A stretch of 64,000 nucleotides of DNA, from positions 23,501,881-23,565,880 of the forward strand of contig OX328096.1 in assembly GCA_946811185.2 (NCBI GenBank). The letters run 5' to 3'. The position numbers were made by a program, and so were the translations under genes. This DNA is from Hippopus hippopus (taxonomy: Eukaryota; Mollusca; Bivalvia; Cardiida; Cardiidae). The notes under the pieces were generated by a model, which was not told the origin of the DNA, ran no database searches, and was given only the letters and a program-made list of their open reading frames with translations. Of this stretch, positions 54,161-64,000 are shown piece after piece; the stretch's first letter is position 1, and every line of letters begins with the position of its first letter.

Positions 54161-54274
54161 CTTCATAAACTATATTACCATGACAATAATCTAACTTTTG
54201 CTGCCAACTAAATGAAGCCGACTTTTCTCGAGGTCTATATTAAGTATCTTTTTTGTTTCAGTTGAACCTGTTTT

Positions 54275-54409
54275 TGATTGAAGATCAGCATTAGACAGGG
54301 GAGGGTGTAAATCCAAGATCAGACTGCACATTTTGTGCAGTCTGATCTTGATCTACGCCATAAAAAAAAGCTATCCTATCCAAGGTGACACTGGCATTGA
54401 AAGAGTTAA
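54275..54409 (+). mobile_element. Family E (GATC-hairpin) MITE, left end missing
   Basis: Hairpin AAGATCAGACTGCACA / TGTGCAGTCTGATCTT is perfect; right end GGCATTGAAAGAGTTAA. Confidence 0.78.
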
Positions 54410-54532
54410 GTGCTTGAGCTAGGCCCTTTGACCATACTTACCTGGCATATCTAATCTGCAGGGACCTCGTCATGGATAGATTCATTTACTTATGCAAAAT
54501 GATAGCTTCATGTGGTTAAAGTCTTGACTTCT

Positions 54533-54760
54533 TAACTTTTTACCACACAACAAAATTTTAGACCTGACCAAATTGAAAGTATTTGCAGATGACAAATTCA
54601 CAGTAGAAAAAAAGATGATTTCTGCCTTTAAAATGGTAGCAAACATTTTTGGGAAAAGGAGAAAATGCTGGTTACTAATTTACTAGCATTTTCTTCTTTT
54701 TCCACAACATTTTCAAAAGCCTTTTTCCTCAAGGTCATTTAAACTCGGGACTGTGTGCTG
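54533..54760 (+). mobile_element. Family A MITE
   Basis: TTAACTTTTTACCACACAAC to GGGACTGTGTG. The palindrome centre has a small duplication (TTACTAATTTACTAGC). Confidence 0.82.
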
Positions 54761-54764
54761 CTCT

Positions 54765-54895
54765 TGGGTTTTTTGTTGGAAAATCCTTGGTCAAAACACC
54801 TCAGAGCCCTAGCTTAGTACTGGTAAAACACAGGAAGTACATGATTATGTGAGCTATTGCTGTGATATAACTGAAATAATGTGGAAAGCAGCGTA
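54765..54895 (+). repeat. SINE type 2, 3' part
   Basis: CCTAGCTTAGTACTGGTAAAAC then GCTGTGATATAACTGAAAT and AAGCAGCGT; directly follows the MITE. Confidence 0.6.
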
Positions 54896-55245
54896 ATTGC
54901 AGTTACTTTAACGACGTATATGACAAATTTTTCTAACGGACAGATTTTTTTAAAACTTTGCATATACAAAGCTCATCATGTCTCTAGGAGATTACAGTAA
55001 AAAGAGATGTGGGTCACCATGCTCGTTTCTGAGAAATTTGCCTTTGAAAAAGGTATATACAGTTCCAAAATTCAGCTTATATTGGATTTAAAGCGCCTTT
55101 CTTTAATAGTCAGTTAAACAGGAAAATTACAGGAAAAATATACAAATATACATCATTTTAATGAAAATTCATTTATTTTTGCACAAAAAATATATAAAAG
55201 CCTAGTTTGAGCATGGTAAATGTACAAATATGCATGTTATAATAT

Positions 55246-55514
55246 GGCCTGCAACACGCGAAAAGGGGCAGTCGGACATTTGCGTGAAGTGTTGTTTCGG
55301 ATCAGCCTGCACTGTCCGCGCAGGCTAATCCGAAACGACACTTTGCGTTTTTATGTAATTTTCTGTTTTGCGTAAGTCTACTGTTACTGCTAAGCACAAA
55401 ATCTAATGTAGTCGTAAAGTGTCGTCTCGGATTAGCCTGCGTGGACTGCACAGGCTGATCCGAGACGACACTTTACGCAAATGTCCGAATGCCCCTTTTT
55501 GCGTGTTGCGGGCC
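55246..55514 (+). mobile_element. Family B double-hairpin MITE, copy 5
   Basis: GGCCTGCAACACGCG to GCGTGTTGCGGGCC; ATAT flanks both sides (55242-55245, 55515-55518). Confidence 0.9.
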
Positions 55515-55734
55515 ATATAGACCATTGAGTTAAAAAGGGAGATAATTTGACCGAATTAAGGGTTAATCTTAAAAAAATACATACTTTCTAACGGACAGAT
55601 TTTTCTTAAACTTTCCACACTTACAGTATATATAATTCTAAACAATAAGAAAAAATAAAAATGGCACCTATCCGTGCTTATTTCATCAGAAAACAAGGTT
55701 GAAGGTCACTGTGGAAGTTACTTTTTCCAAGGAA

Positions 55735-55822
55735 AAAACTAGGATAAAAGCTCAGCAGACATGGTGGGAAAAGGAGAAATTGCTCAATAGGAGCAATTTC
55801 TCCTTTTCCAACAATAATTTTC
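55735..55822 (+). mobile_element. Family A hairpin core
   Basis: GGTGGGAAAAGGAGAAATTGC and GCAATTTCTCCTTTTCCAAC with both outer arms lost or decayed. Confidence 0.7.
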
Positions 55823-56104
55823 AAAGTGGAAACAGCTATACTTCCACAGCTTTAAATTTCCTGCCTTTGTTTCCTTGTTTGGTGTGTAACGCCGTGTCAG
55901 TAGCATTTCAATTATTTCACAGTGACAGTTCAAAGATCTATTTTTTTCTCTTCACCAATACTACCCGAAGAAAGTGCTACTTGTTTCAGTGCACCAATAG
56001 TTTTACCATTATGTGCAAATAATACCTAGGTGCACTTTTGATTCAATATCAACGACAAAAATACATGTGCAGTAGGATGCACGCGAACATTTGTCATATA
56101 CGTC

Positions 56105-56236
56105 GTTGATCTACAATTTCTCAGCAAATCAGACAATGTCGATCAAAGATCAGACTGCACAAAACATGCAATCTGATCTTGAGCTACACTGGCTGCAAAG
56201 GCAACTTTAGTTGTGAAAGGCACTTTGAGGGATAAA
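56105..56236 (+). mobile_element. Family E (GATC-hairpin) MITE before exon 15
   Basis: Hairpin AAGATCAGACTGCA / TGCAATCTGATCTT, then GGCAACTTTAGTTGTGAAAGG. It ends about 33 bp before exon 15. Confidence 0.75.
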
Positions 56237-56268
56237 AGTGTTATGACTTTATTATTGATTTTTTACAG

Positions 56269-56442
56269 CTTGAACCAGTTACTTTAACCAGGGTGGAACC
56301 AGTGATAGACCTAGAGGATGCAAGTGCATTTTCGTACCATATTGCCTTAGTTAGAAGTAAAGACGATATGCTTTGTGTAACCACCCAACCAGATTCGGGA
56401 GAGGTTACTCACTATGTGGTTTGGATCAATAAACCTTTAGCA
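56269..56442 (+). CDS. Exon 15: region leading to GAIN/GPS
   Basis: The acceptor is TTGATTTTTTACAG ending at 56268 and the donor is AGCA|GTAAGT at 56443. The exon is 174 nt, 58 codons, phase 0. It encodes FSYHIALVRSKDDMLC and HYVVWINKPLA, which read as beta strands. In polycystin-1-like proteins the stretch between REJ and the GPS is of this kind, but I see no GPS signature. This is the last exon I can support, so the 3' part of the gene is outside or unrecognised in 56443-64000. Confidence 0.74.
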
Positions 56443-56571
56443 GTAAGTGACTACAGACTAGGTTTAGGGCTTTGTAGAATTTCATAGAAACTGCAAGTTT
56501 GAACCAAATACACTTCCTACCTTTTGTAAAAATCGTATTGTATTTAATGATCAATGACCCACATCTATATT

Positions 56572-56800
56572 ATAAACCTTTTACCATACAATGCTGAGAT
56601 TTTACTATCTTAAGGTCTTGGAAATCCTTGTGGGTAAAGAAGAAAATGCAGGTAACCAGCATCTTTTCCTTTTCCCACATTATTTTTTATTCTTTCAAAA
56701 ACACTTTTCACTTTTTCAGCCACATTTGATACATGTATGTTGTTGTCAAATATTTTAGATTTGAACAAATCATAAACTTTGTTGTTTAGTAAAGGGTTAA
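56572..56800 (-). mobile_element. Family A MITE
   Basis: ATAAACCTTTTACCATACAAT to TTTAGTAAAGGGTTAA; core GCAGGTAACCAGC. Confidence 0.8.
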
Positions 56801-57254
56801 GCTTTTGAAAACTTATAGCCAATTCATAGGGTACATCGGCGTGACGTCACATTCCCTAGCAACGAGAGGCCGTCATTTTCGGAGTTGAAATTGATAACAT
56901 AGCAACCATATATTTCAGTGCTGTTCGCAATTTTTTTCGTTGAGAAAAACTACATTTTTTACGAATCAAAGCTATTGACAGTTAGGACAAGTGTTAGAAA
57001 TATACTTTAGAATACGTATGACGAGTTGTCAATTCTTCTCTTAGACGATTTTCATTAAATGGGCCTACCACAAATAGACCTACCATTTAAATATAAAGTG
57101 GGTCCAGACCCTTCAGACATGAAATGAATATTCCAGTCTCAATCTATGTAGCTTTTTCTCTTTGCCTATTTCATGTCCGAGCGTAAAAAGGTGTAATCTA
57201 CATTATGTTGTTCATCAGATTAAAAGAATGGTCGGAGAAATCCATGCTTCCCGA

Positions 57255-57297
<43 letters not shown>

Positions 57298-58225
57298 CAA
57301 AGCGATTTCCTGAATGTTCAAAGGCTGATAAGCTATTAAATCTCTCAAGAATCGTCATAAAAAATTACTTTACCTGTAAAATATCTATGTATTTGGTGGT
57401 GACCATTTTAATAGTCTAATATTTGAGCGAAAAGAAGAGTAGACTGATAAAACTTTTTAAATATTGCCCCAAGACAGACCTAATTAAATCTAACCTAGCA
57501 CAAAAAAAAAAATCCAGGGTTTTTCTGACAATGAAGAGAAAGAATTTTAAAAATATTTCAGTGAAAGGAAAATACTAATCAGCATCCTTTCTTTTCTCCA
57601 CAGTGTTTTCTACTCTTTCAAAGACAAACATCGCTTTGGTATGTCTTGTTCGAAAATTCTCCCTAATTTTGATGAACATATTAGTTTGAAGAATGAACTT
57701 ACCCTCTGTAACCTGCGAAAATTTCTAAATCCTAATCAGAAATGATCATCTTAAGGGTGAATTAAGATCAGTGACAGACAAAACCAGTCAGTGTAATGTG
57801 ACACGTGTGCGTTAATTTCTATTTCTACCAAGCAATTACGTTATGTACAGCTCTTTGGTCGTCCACCCTGCAGTGCGATACAGAGATCAAAGGAACACGG
57901 AGTTAAACCCTTCACCCATTTTGTGAAAATTCATATGACACGTACAAAGTATTTCTTAAAAACTTTTGAAAACTTAAGCTGGAATATAAATATTTCGTTA
58001 AAGGGGATGGAAAATTAAACATTTAAACTGAAGCTATGTTTCTTATGTCATGAAATTGACTTTATTACATTTATTCGTCTTAAATAGGAACATGACTAAG
58101 TTATGCGCAACATAAAGTTCGGTATTTTTTTTTAGATCGGGATTTTCTTAATATTCACAGTATGCTTGTCGTGCTGTAATTTCAGTGAATGGACTGTCCC
58201 TGTCTCTTTGAAGGCACTGGGAAGC
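56801..58225. other. No gene seen; (CT)n at 57258-57293
   Basis: The region holds a (CT)n microsatellite of about 18 units and a decayed family A fragment at 57500-57640. No exon following exon 15 is recognised. Confidence 0.5.
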
Positions 58226-58228
58226 TTC

Positions 58229-58420
58229 TTACCAAACAATACTGAGCTTTAACAACCCTGGGAACGAAGGTGCTTGAAAAGAGGAAATGCTTGGAACTAG
58301 CATTTGCTCCTTTTCCCATGATATTTTCTACTTTTTCGAAAACCATTTCAACAATTTGACCCACGTCTAAACTGTCGGCTTCAAATGCTTTGGATTTTGA
58401 TAGGTCCTAACTTATTATGC
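58229..58420 (-). mobile_element. Family A MITE, shortened
   Basis: TTACCAAACAATACTGAGC to GGATTTTGATAGGTCC, hairpin partly deleted. Confidence 0.7.
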
Positions 58421-58485
58421 AGTTTACTAAAATTCTTAGTCAAATAAGCCATCAGTCTCATTGTTCAAATCCTTTTAGCAAACTT

Positions 58486-58698
58486 TTAAAATACCGACTT
58501 TTAAAGACCCTGAGAAAAACAGCCTTTGAAAACATTGTGGGAAAAGGAGAAAATTCTAGTTACAAACATTGTCTCCTTTTACAATGTCTTCTACCCTTTT
58601 TGAACAAAATTCCATTTTTGAGTCACACTTATTTTTGTTGTCCTCAAATGCTTTTAACTTGGACAACTCAAAATTTTGTCGTTCTGTAAAGAATACAT
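58486..58698 (-). mobile_element. Family A MITE
   Basis: TTAAAATACCGACTTTTAAAG to TCGTTCTGTAAAGAATA; core TCTAGTTACAAAC. Confidence 0.75.
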
Positions 58699-58759
58699 TT
58701 ATAAAAATTGCCATAGATGGTCTGATTGTTCAACAGACCTGTGCCGTTCAACACATGTC

Positions 58760-58822
58760 AGACATTGCCAAGTTGGTAAAGTACAGGGCTTGAAACCTGG
58801 GGATCGCTGGTTCGATTTATTT
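58760..58822 (+). repeat. SINE head fragment
   Basis: GCCAAGTTGGTAAAGTACAGGG (box A-like) and TCGCTGGTTCGATT (box B-like) without a body. Confidence 0.5.
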
Positions 58823-58828
58823 TAACTA

Positions 58829-59048
58829 TTAACCTTTTACCACACAATTCCGAGTTTAAAAAGAAAGAAAGAAAAGGAAATCTTTCGCAAACATTGTGGG
58901 AAGAGTCGAAGGTGCTGGTAATCAGAATTTTCTGCTTTTCTCACGTTGTTTTCTATTCAGTTTCATTACTTGAGCCTTATGAAATTGAGAGTGTGCAAAT
59001 GTTTTCAACTAGGAGAAGTCTTTCTTTTATTTTTTTTGTAAAGGATTA
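58829..59048 (-). mobile_element. Family A MITE, diverged
   Basis: TTAACCTTTTACCACACAATT to TTTGTAAAGGATTAA; an AAAG repeat interrupts the left arm. Confidence 0.77.
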
Positions 59049-60590
59049 AAGTGGTGATAAAACTTTGTAATAAGAAAAAAAGAGATTTATTGTCTGCAAA
59101 GAGACACCGACAGACCATTTCTTGAAAGCTGGAATACAATAAAGTTTGAGTTTCTTGAGCAAATTCTGACCGAAGAAGATATCAAGTCTTCTTAGTTGCA
59201 TTTTTTTACATCCCTCTTAATCGATGACTATCGTAACGACGAAGGTCAGTTCAAATTTTAAACCTTCCTGTCCTTATAAAAATGGTAGTTCAAGTTTCAT
59301 TTTTAGGAGAGAAATATGTGCTAAAACTGTTTTCATTATAAAAATGGTAAAGGGTTAGCCGGGTGTTGCTTTGATCTCGGTATGTCACTGCCGTAGTGGG
59401 TGACACGTAGTCTTTAATTGCTAAACACAGACTAACACGTGTCATAAAAATATGTCTGCCCTGTTCAATTCTAAGTTGATCATTTTGTTAATACAGTATA
59501 TAGGATTTGGATTTATCAACTTTTTCACATAGGGTAAGTCCATTCTCATTTTTGAGCTCAAAAGATCCATAAACTTGTCTGTCCGAACACTTTTTTGTTT
59601 TCAAATGCATTAAATGAAGCCTTGATTTGACTGCAGCTTGCTATTCATTATTTTTTTTTAATTCTTGCCTTTTAAATCTATGGCAGTTTGCTAGAAATTA
59701 ATTATTTCTTTCTCGGGTGTTCATAATGTAGTCTGCATACAAAAGTTTTTATTAAAACCAAAAGGAGACAGGGTTTGTGTTATAACTATTTTCTGTAGGA
59801 TACCGAAAAATTGATAAATTGACAGTTTGTGCATCTTCGAAAGTGATAATTGATACAACTACCGACACGGCCGATTTTAGGCATATTTATCGTTTTTACG
59901 GTGAATTTCATTTCTAAAATGTCACAAAATAACTATACGGGTATATTCAAGATAGCGTTTGTTTTCACCTCGGCCCTTGTTGCTATCACGTGATCATCGA
60001 AAATGCCCGGATGTCCGACGTTATCTATAGGAGTCTAGATAATTTCCTTAACTTAATATTACCTGCAGAAAAGGAAAACACTGACAAAAGAAGATGTAGA
60101 GGATAATTGTCTGTTTCAGGGTATGATTGAAATTTCTTTTTTGAGTGAAAAGCAAGGGCTATATTTTCACGAGTAGCAAAGCCACAAGTGAAAATATGGC
60201 CTTTGCTTTTTACGAGATGAAAGAATTTCGACCATACACTGAAACAAACAGTTATCCTATTTCTTTTATGCTCTTCACATTAACTTATCTTTTCATGTCT
60301 AATTTTTGCTCATCAAGAAGATTATGTGCATTTTTCAAGTAAAATGGATATATGTAATTTAGTCGGATATGGACAAGCTGTAATAATGACATCATGAGTG
60401 ATGTTGACTACAACATGAAACGTGACCTTCTCCCACTAAAAATTTATTTGTGTTATATACATATCTGTGATATGTCAAAAAATAAAAGTTATAAAATTCA
60501 CCTGTGAATTATAAGGGTATACTTCACTGTTAGATTTCTATAGACTACTGAAAAGCATAAAAGATAATGTTCCCAACAAGTGAGTCCTCC
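59049..60590. other. No gene seen
   Basis: AT-rich intron. A small inverted pair GGGCTATATTTTCAC / GTGAAAATATGGCC lies at 60155-60202. A weak exon candidate at 60069-60120 is discussed under rejected items. Confidence 0.45.
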
Positions 60591-60591
60591 T

Positions 60592-60800
60592 TTAACCCTT
60601 TACCAAATGACAAAATTTAAATTGTACAATTTGAAAGCATCTTCAGACACCAAATAAAATGTGGCTCAAATTAAGAGATTTGCTTTTGAAAGGACGGAAA
60701 ATAATGTTGGATACCAGCATTTTCTCCTTTTCCCACATTGTTTTCAGAAGCCTTCTACCTCGGAGTTGCTTTAACTCAGGATTACATGGTAAAGGGTTAA
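60592..60800 (+). mobile_element. Family A MITE, left palindrome arm deleted
   Basis: TTAACCCTTTACCAAATGAC to TACATGGTAAAGGGTTAA. Confidence 0.83.
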
Positions 60801-62400
60801 CCTCTACATTTTCTTAATTTCTATGTACTTATGTGCTAAACCTGTATTAATAATTAATCCCCCCTCCCCTGAACAAAGTTAGGGGGGTATTCTGAAATGA
60901 GCCAGTTTGTCTCTTCATCCATAGATGCAGCTTTGTGCTCTCTTCTTCTCCTACAGTTTTCAACCAAATTGGCCATGTTCCGTTGGAACTGCTGTACCTG
61001 CAGATTTCAATATGATCAGTCAACTATTATAGAACAGAACAGAACAGAACAGAACTTTATTTCCAAATGACTTGAACTATGTTCATCGTCATTACAAAGC
61101 TAAATACAAATATAAGAGTAGGATGTACATACATGTATCAATAGCTGACATTGAAAAAATAAAATATAATAATAATATATTTGCGGAAATCACGCTTCGG
61201 TGCAATAATATAATTTTGTCACAATGTTCAGCCTGTATAGATCAAGACCAACAAACAGCTTAGTGTATGTTCATCTTGATCTATGCACTCCGAAAACGTA
61301 ATGAATATTTGTATAGTGACACAATTATTTTTCCTCACTGTTTGCGCTGATTTTAGACTTGTCTCGGAAAAGGACATAGTATGAGAGAATAAAAAAAAAT
61401 GTGGGTTTCTCTATACATGTGATGTGTAGATCTGACAACTTTGTAAAAATAACATTTGCCAGATATTAGCAGTATTTTCACTTATCATTTATCACACATA
61501 TAAATAAATGAAAGAAGATAAAAGCAAGTACCAGATTCGAAGGAAGAGTATGCTAGAAATTGACATTTTACATAGTAATAATAATGATAATAATATTGAT
61601 ACGATAAAAATAATGATGTTGTTTGTAATAAAAACAAACAAAATGAAAACAAAATGGGAAAAAATCGATACATGCATACGTATTATATGTATTTAACTCG
61701 AAAAATCGAAAAACATATTATTTGTATTATAACTCAAAAAATCGAAAGTTTATATATGTTACAGTATATGTAGCAAAGCGTAAAGGGTGAAACTATCATT
61801 GAAACATAATACATACGAAAACTCACAGTGGACAAGATCACAAAAAGCGAATAGATACTGTATGTAATTGGTTAAAAGCAAAGAAATGTTCTGAGTGGAA
61901 TAACCTTTCAAGCTACCGCTCAGAAGGACGATGATGATTAATATCCGACCGCACAAAACATGCAGTCTGATCCTGGAACATTTCCGTCCAAAATATCGGA
62001 AGTAAAAATAAAACAAGGGAATATACACACAGTAGGAGTAAAAAGCCCTTGAATGTTCTTCCCTGATCCAGTCATATAGCAACTGTTTGGGGGTATTTGA
62101 TGGTGGGGAACAGTTCTAGTTTATGTTGTTAACTTATGATTCTGATGTTACTAAGACTTTCTGAAATTGTGTATTTCAAATTTTTTTCAAAAGGAACTTA
62201 GTATTGATTGTGTTGCATGTACTTTATCTATCCATGTTGACTTTATATGTAATAATCTTCAATTCATAACAACAAATGATTCTCCCTGCAGTACACTGTT
62301 TTTCATAAGTGATGGGGAAATTTACATTTACTTGTGACCAGGAATTTCTTTTTCATGTACATAATTTGTTGAAACTTTCATTTGCACTGGAGGATGGTTT
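60801..62400. other. No gene seen; AGAAC repeat and small hairpins
   Basis: An (AGAAC)n tract lies at 61023-61048. 61225-61290 has GATCAAGA / TCTTGATC arms and 61945-61975 has a family E arm (CAAAACATGCAGTCTGATC). The remainder is AT-rich. Confidence 0.45.
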
Positions 62401-62403
62401 GTC

Positions 62404-62783
62404 TTAACTTTCTGCCACATAATCCCATGTTTAACCCTTTACCAAACAATCCCGGGTTTTTACGACTCTACAAAAGAAGGCTTTTGAAAACATTGAGGGA
62501 AATGGAGAAAATGCTGGTAACCAGCATTTTCTCCATCTCCCACAATGTTTTCTACCCTTCCCAAAACAAATTTAAATTTTTGAGTCACATTAATTTTGTT
62601 GTCTGTAAATGCTTCCAATTTGGACTAGTCTAAAATTATGTCGTTTGGGAAAGGGTTAATAAACCATTTTCCCATAAAGTTTTGTATTCTTTCCAAAACA
62701 AACTCAGTCATTTGAGCCACATTCTATTGGTCATCTGCAGATGATTTCAATTTGGACAGATCTACATTTTTGTTGTCTGTTAA
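62404..62783 (-). mobile_element. Family A MITE split by another family A MITE
   Basis: The host's left remnant is 62404-62434 (TTAACTTTCTGCCACATAATC) and its right half 62656-62783 (CCATTTTCCCATAAAGTTTTG to TGTTGTCTGTTAA). Confidence 0.8.
62431..62659 (-). mobile_element. Nested family A MITE, intact
   Basis: 229 bp, TTAACCCTTTACCAAACAATC to TTTGGGAAAGGGTTAA, with core GCTGGTAACCAGC. Confidence 0.9.
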
Positions 62784-63232
62784 CCCTTTACCATAAAACA
62801 AGATTTTTGACTCACCCAAATCCAAAGCATTAGCAGACGACAAACTTGGTGTGGCCAGGGATCATATATACACATGTATATATAGGATCCCTGGTGTGGC
62901 TCAAAATTTGAATGATGAAATTTGCCTTCAAAATAGTAGAAAACATTGTGTTTTCAAAATCTTCTTCGGGATCATTAACTCTTTACCACACAAGGAAATT
63001 TTACACCTGTTCAAATTGAAAGCATTTGCAGACGACAAAATAAATGTGACTGAAAAATCAAAATTTGGTTTGGGAAGGGGAGAAAACATTGTGGGAAAAG
63101 GAGAAAATGCTGGTTACCAGCATTTTCTCCTTTTCCCACAATGTTTTCAAAAGGCTTCTTTCTCAGGGTCGTTAAAAGTCGGGATTGTGTGGTAAAGAGT
63201 TAAAACTTAAGATTTTTTCGGTAAAGGATTAA
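62780..63232 (+). mobile_element. Family A MITE split by a near-perfect family A MITE
   Basis: The host's left part is 62780-62978 and its right part 63200-63232 (AACTTAAGATTTTTTCGG to GGATTAA). It also carries a palindromic insertion (CCAGGGATC..GGATCCCTGG) at 62856-62896. Confidence 0.87.
62975..63203 (+). mobile_element. Nested family A MITE, near consensus
   Basis: 229 bp, TTAACTCTTTACCACACAAGG to TGTGGTAAAGAGTTAA. The central palindrome of about 70 bp around GCTGGTTACCAGC is perfect. Confidence 0.93.
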
Positions 63233-63939
63233 ACATTAAACTAATTTTCTCCCGACACAAAATTGAAGAAATCCTTGTAGTGTATGGATAATAGATCTAA
63301 GATAAGGTTCAGTTAACAAACGTATTTGGGAATGCATGTGAACATTGGTGTATAAAAAGTAACATACCACCAACATTACAACAAACATACGCATTAGAAT
63401 TTAACAAGCTATTCAGAAAGGAATTATGAATACAAATGCAGAAAAACTAAACTTCGAAAATTAATGTAGTGCAATGCAGAGACAACTTCTCTGCTATAAA
63501 ATGTTCACAAAACAAAGTTGCTCCATACTAAGTTAAACATGCAGTTTTGATCAATCAGTGAAATCTGTGGAAATCCCTAATATAATGAAGTATCTTTAAA
63601 CAAAAATCTAAGTCTTCTAGCAAGTAATCTCAAAAGTATAGGGGTTGTGATCATACATACTTGAAATAAAAAACATAGTCTAGACAAATCTAAAAACAAA
63701 AGATCAAAAAAAGCAATATGAGAGTTTGTTTCTAGTAAATTCTTAAGTTCTGTAAACATTTACATTATACAAAGTGTATATTCTAGAAATTAGGTTCAAT
63801 TAGGTCACATATCCACAACAATCGGGATACAGAAGTGTATGACATTATCATGGGTGCTTTCTGTTTTGCCTCTATATTTCTAAAAGTTTGCCAAGACAAA
63901 GACAAAAGAAATCTGCCTGCAGGTGTAGGTGCAAATGCA
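63233..63939. other. No gene seen
   Basis: AT-rich intron sequence. Confidence 0.5.
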
Positions 63940-64000
63940 TTATCCATTTACCAAACAATCACAAGTTTTAACACCCCCAAGGAGGGAGGCGTTTGAAAAC
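63940..64000 (-). mobile_element. Family A MITE cut by the window end
   Basis: TTATCCATTTACCAAACAATC to GGCGTTTGAAAAC: the left half of a minus copy. Confidence 0.78.

Larger units (their letters stand above)
3672..56442 (+). other. Polycystin-1-like (PKD/REJ) gene, 15 exons, partial at both ends
   Basis: I assembled this gene by hand from exons with consensus splice sites. Every junction keeps the frame (phases 0,1,2,1,1,1,0,0,0,0,1,0,0,0,0 at the exon ends), and no stop occurs in about 1415 codons. The product has degenerate PKD repeats followed by a REJ module. In polycystin-1 and sea urchin REJ proteins this order continues into a GPS-containing GAIN domain, eleven membrane spans and a PLAT domain; none of those is visible, so the gene must run past 64000. 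Such proteins are large surface receptors that often pair with polycystin-2 channels, acting in cilia or in gamete recognition; the role of this one is inference. Which member of the family it is (PKD1, PKD1L1, PKDREJ type) cannot be told from here. Introns range from about 0.66 to 6.7 kb and are mostly transposon sequence. Confidence 0.75.

Noticed and set aside
60069..60120. Possible next exon after exon 15
   Set aside because: CCTGCAG|AAAAGG to CAGG|GTATGA gives an in-phase 52-nt frame (KRKTLTKEDVEDNC), but the acceptor lacks a pyrimidine tract and the peptide has no family motif.
60957..60997. Another exon candidate after CTCTCTTCTTCTCCTACAG
   Set aside because: The acceptor is excellent, but the following CAACCAAATTGGCCATG text resembles dispersed bivalve repeats (compare CTCCTCCTACAGTTTCCATTGG near 36230), and no convincing donor follows.
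9467..63203. Recurring short ORFs with ENIVGKGENAGNQHFLLFPQ-like peptides
   Set aside because: They are translations of the family A palindrome (GTGGGAAAAGGAGAAAATGC and complement), appear at nearly every copy in either strand, and have no splice or protein context.

Overview
The window is animal genomic DNA: intron-rich, AT-rich, and densely filled with short inverted-repeat transposons. Several repeats look like those common in bivalve mollusc genomes: a long element opening with TCACCTGAGCAC, a CTGT/CCGT-rich element with internal tandem units, and GGTCAAGGTCAC arrays. A bivalve is my best guess, by recollection of repeat style rather than by any search.

One protein-coding gene is supported. 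It lies on the + strand from about 3672 to at least 56442. I can build 15 exons with GT/AG boundaries, and the reading frame stays open through every junction (4247 nt, about 1415 codons). Exon 1 (1637 nt) encodes degenerate PKD-type beta-sandwich repeats with many N-glycosylation sequons. Exons 2 to 14 encode a REJ (receptor for egg jelly) module. Exon 15 starts the region that precedes the GPS site in polycystin-1-like proteins. The GPS, membrane and PLAT parts must lie beyond 64000 and are not visible. The first exon or exons, with the signal peptide, are probably upstream of base 1 or unrecognised: the only upstream in-frame ATG (3611) lies inside a transposon terminus.

The rest is mostly repeats. 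Family A is a ~228-bp hairpin MITE (about 60 full or partial copies). It ends in TTAA-CCCTTTACC / GGTAAAGGG-TTAA and has a near-perfect ~35-bp central palindrome; several copies are nested in one another, which shows a TTAA target site. Family E is a second TTAA-ended MITE with similar termini. Family B is a ~265-bp element with two GC-rich hairpins and 4-bp target duplications. Families C, D and F are other inverted-repeat elements, and two tRNA-derived SINE types are present. Larger items are a mariner transposase pseudogene (19861-20632), a 4.75-kb structure bounded by ~0.4-kb inverted repeats and containing a broken LINE reverse transcriptase (30313-35065), a 2.6-kb element with two tandem arrays (39411-41992), a 1.4-kb element with repeated CTACGGT-like motifs (22897-24333), and a ~0.58-kb element with a 9-bp target duplication (43541-44122).

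Layout: 1-3630 repeats; 3672-5308 exon 1; 5309-30300 exons 2-7 spread through MITE-packed introns; 30313-35065 large inverted-repeat structure in intron 7; 35596-56442 exons 8-15 with two long tandem-array elements in introns 8 and 9; 56443-64000 intron with MITEs and unannotated AT-rich sequence. In more than half of the introns a transposon ends within about 45 bp of a splice site.
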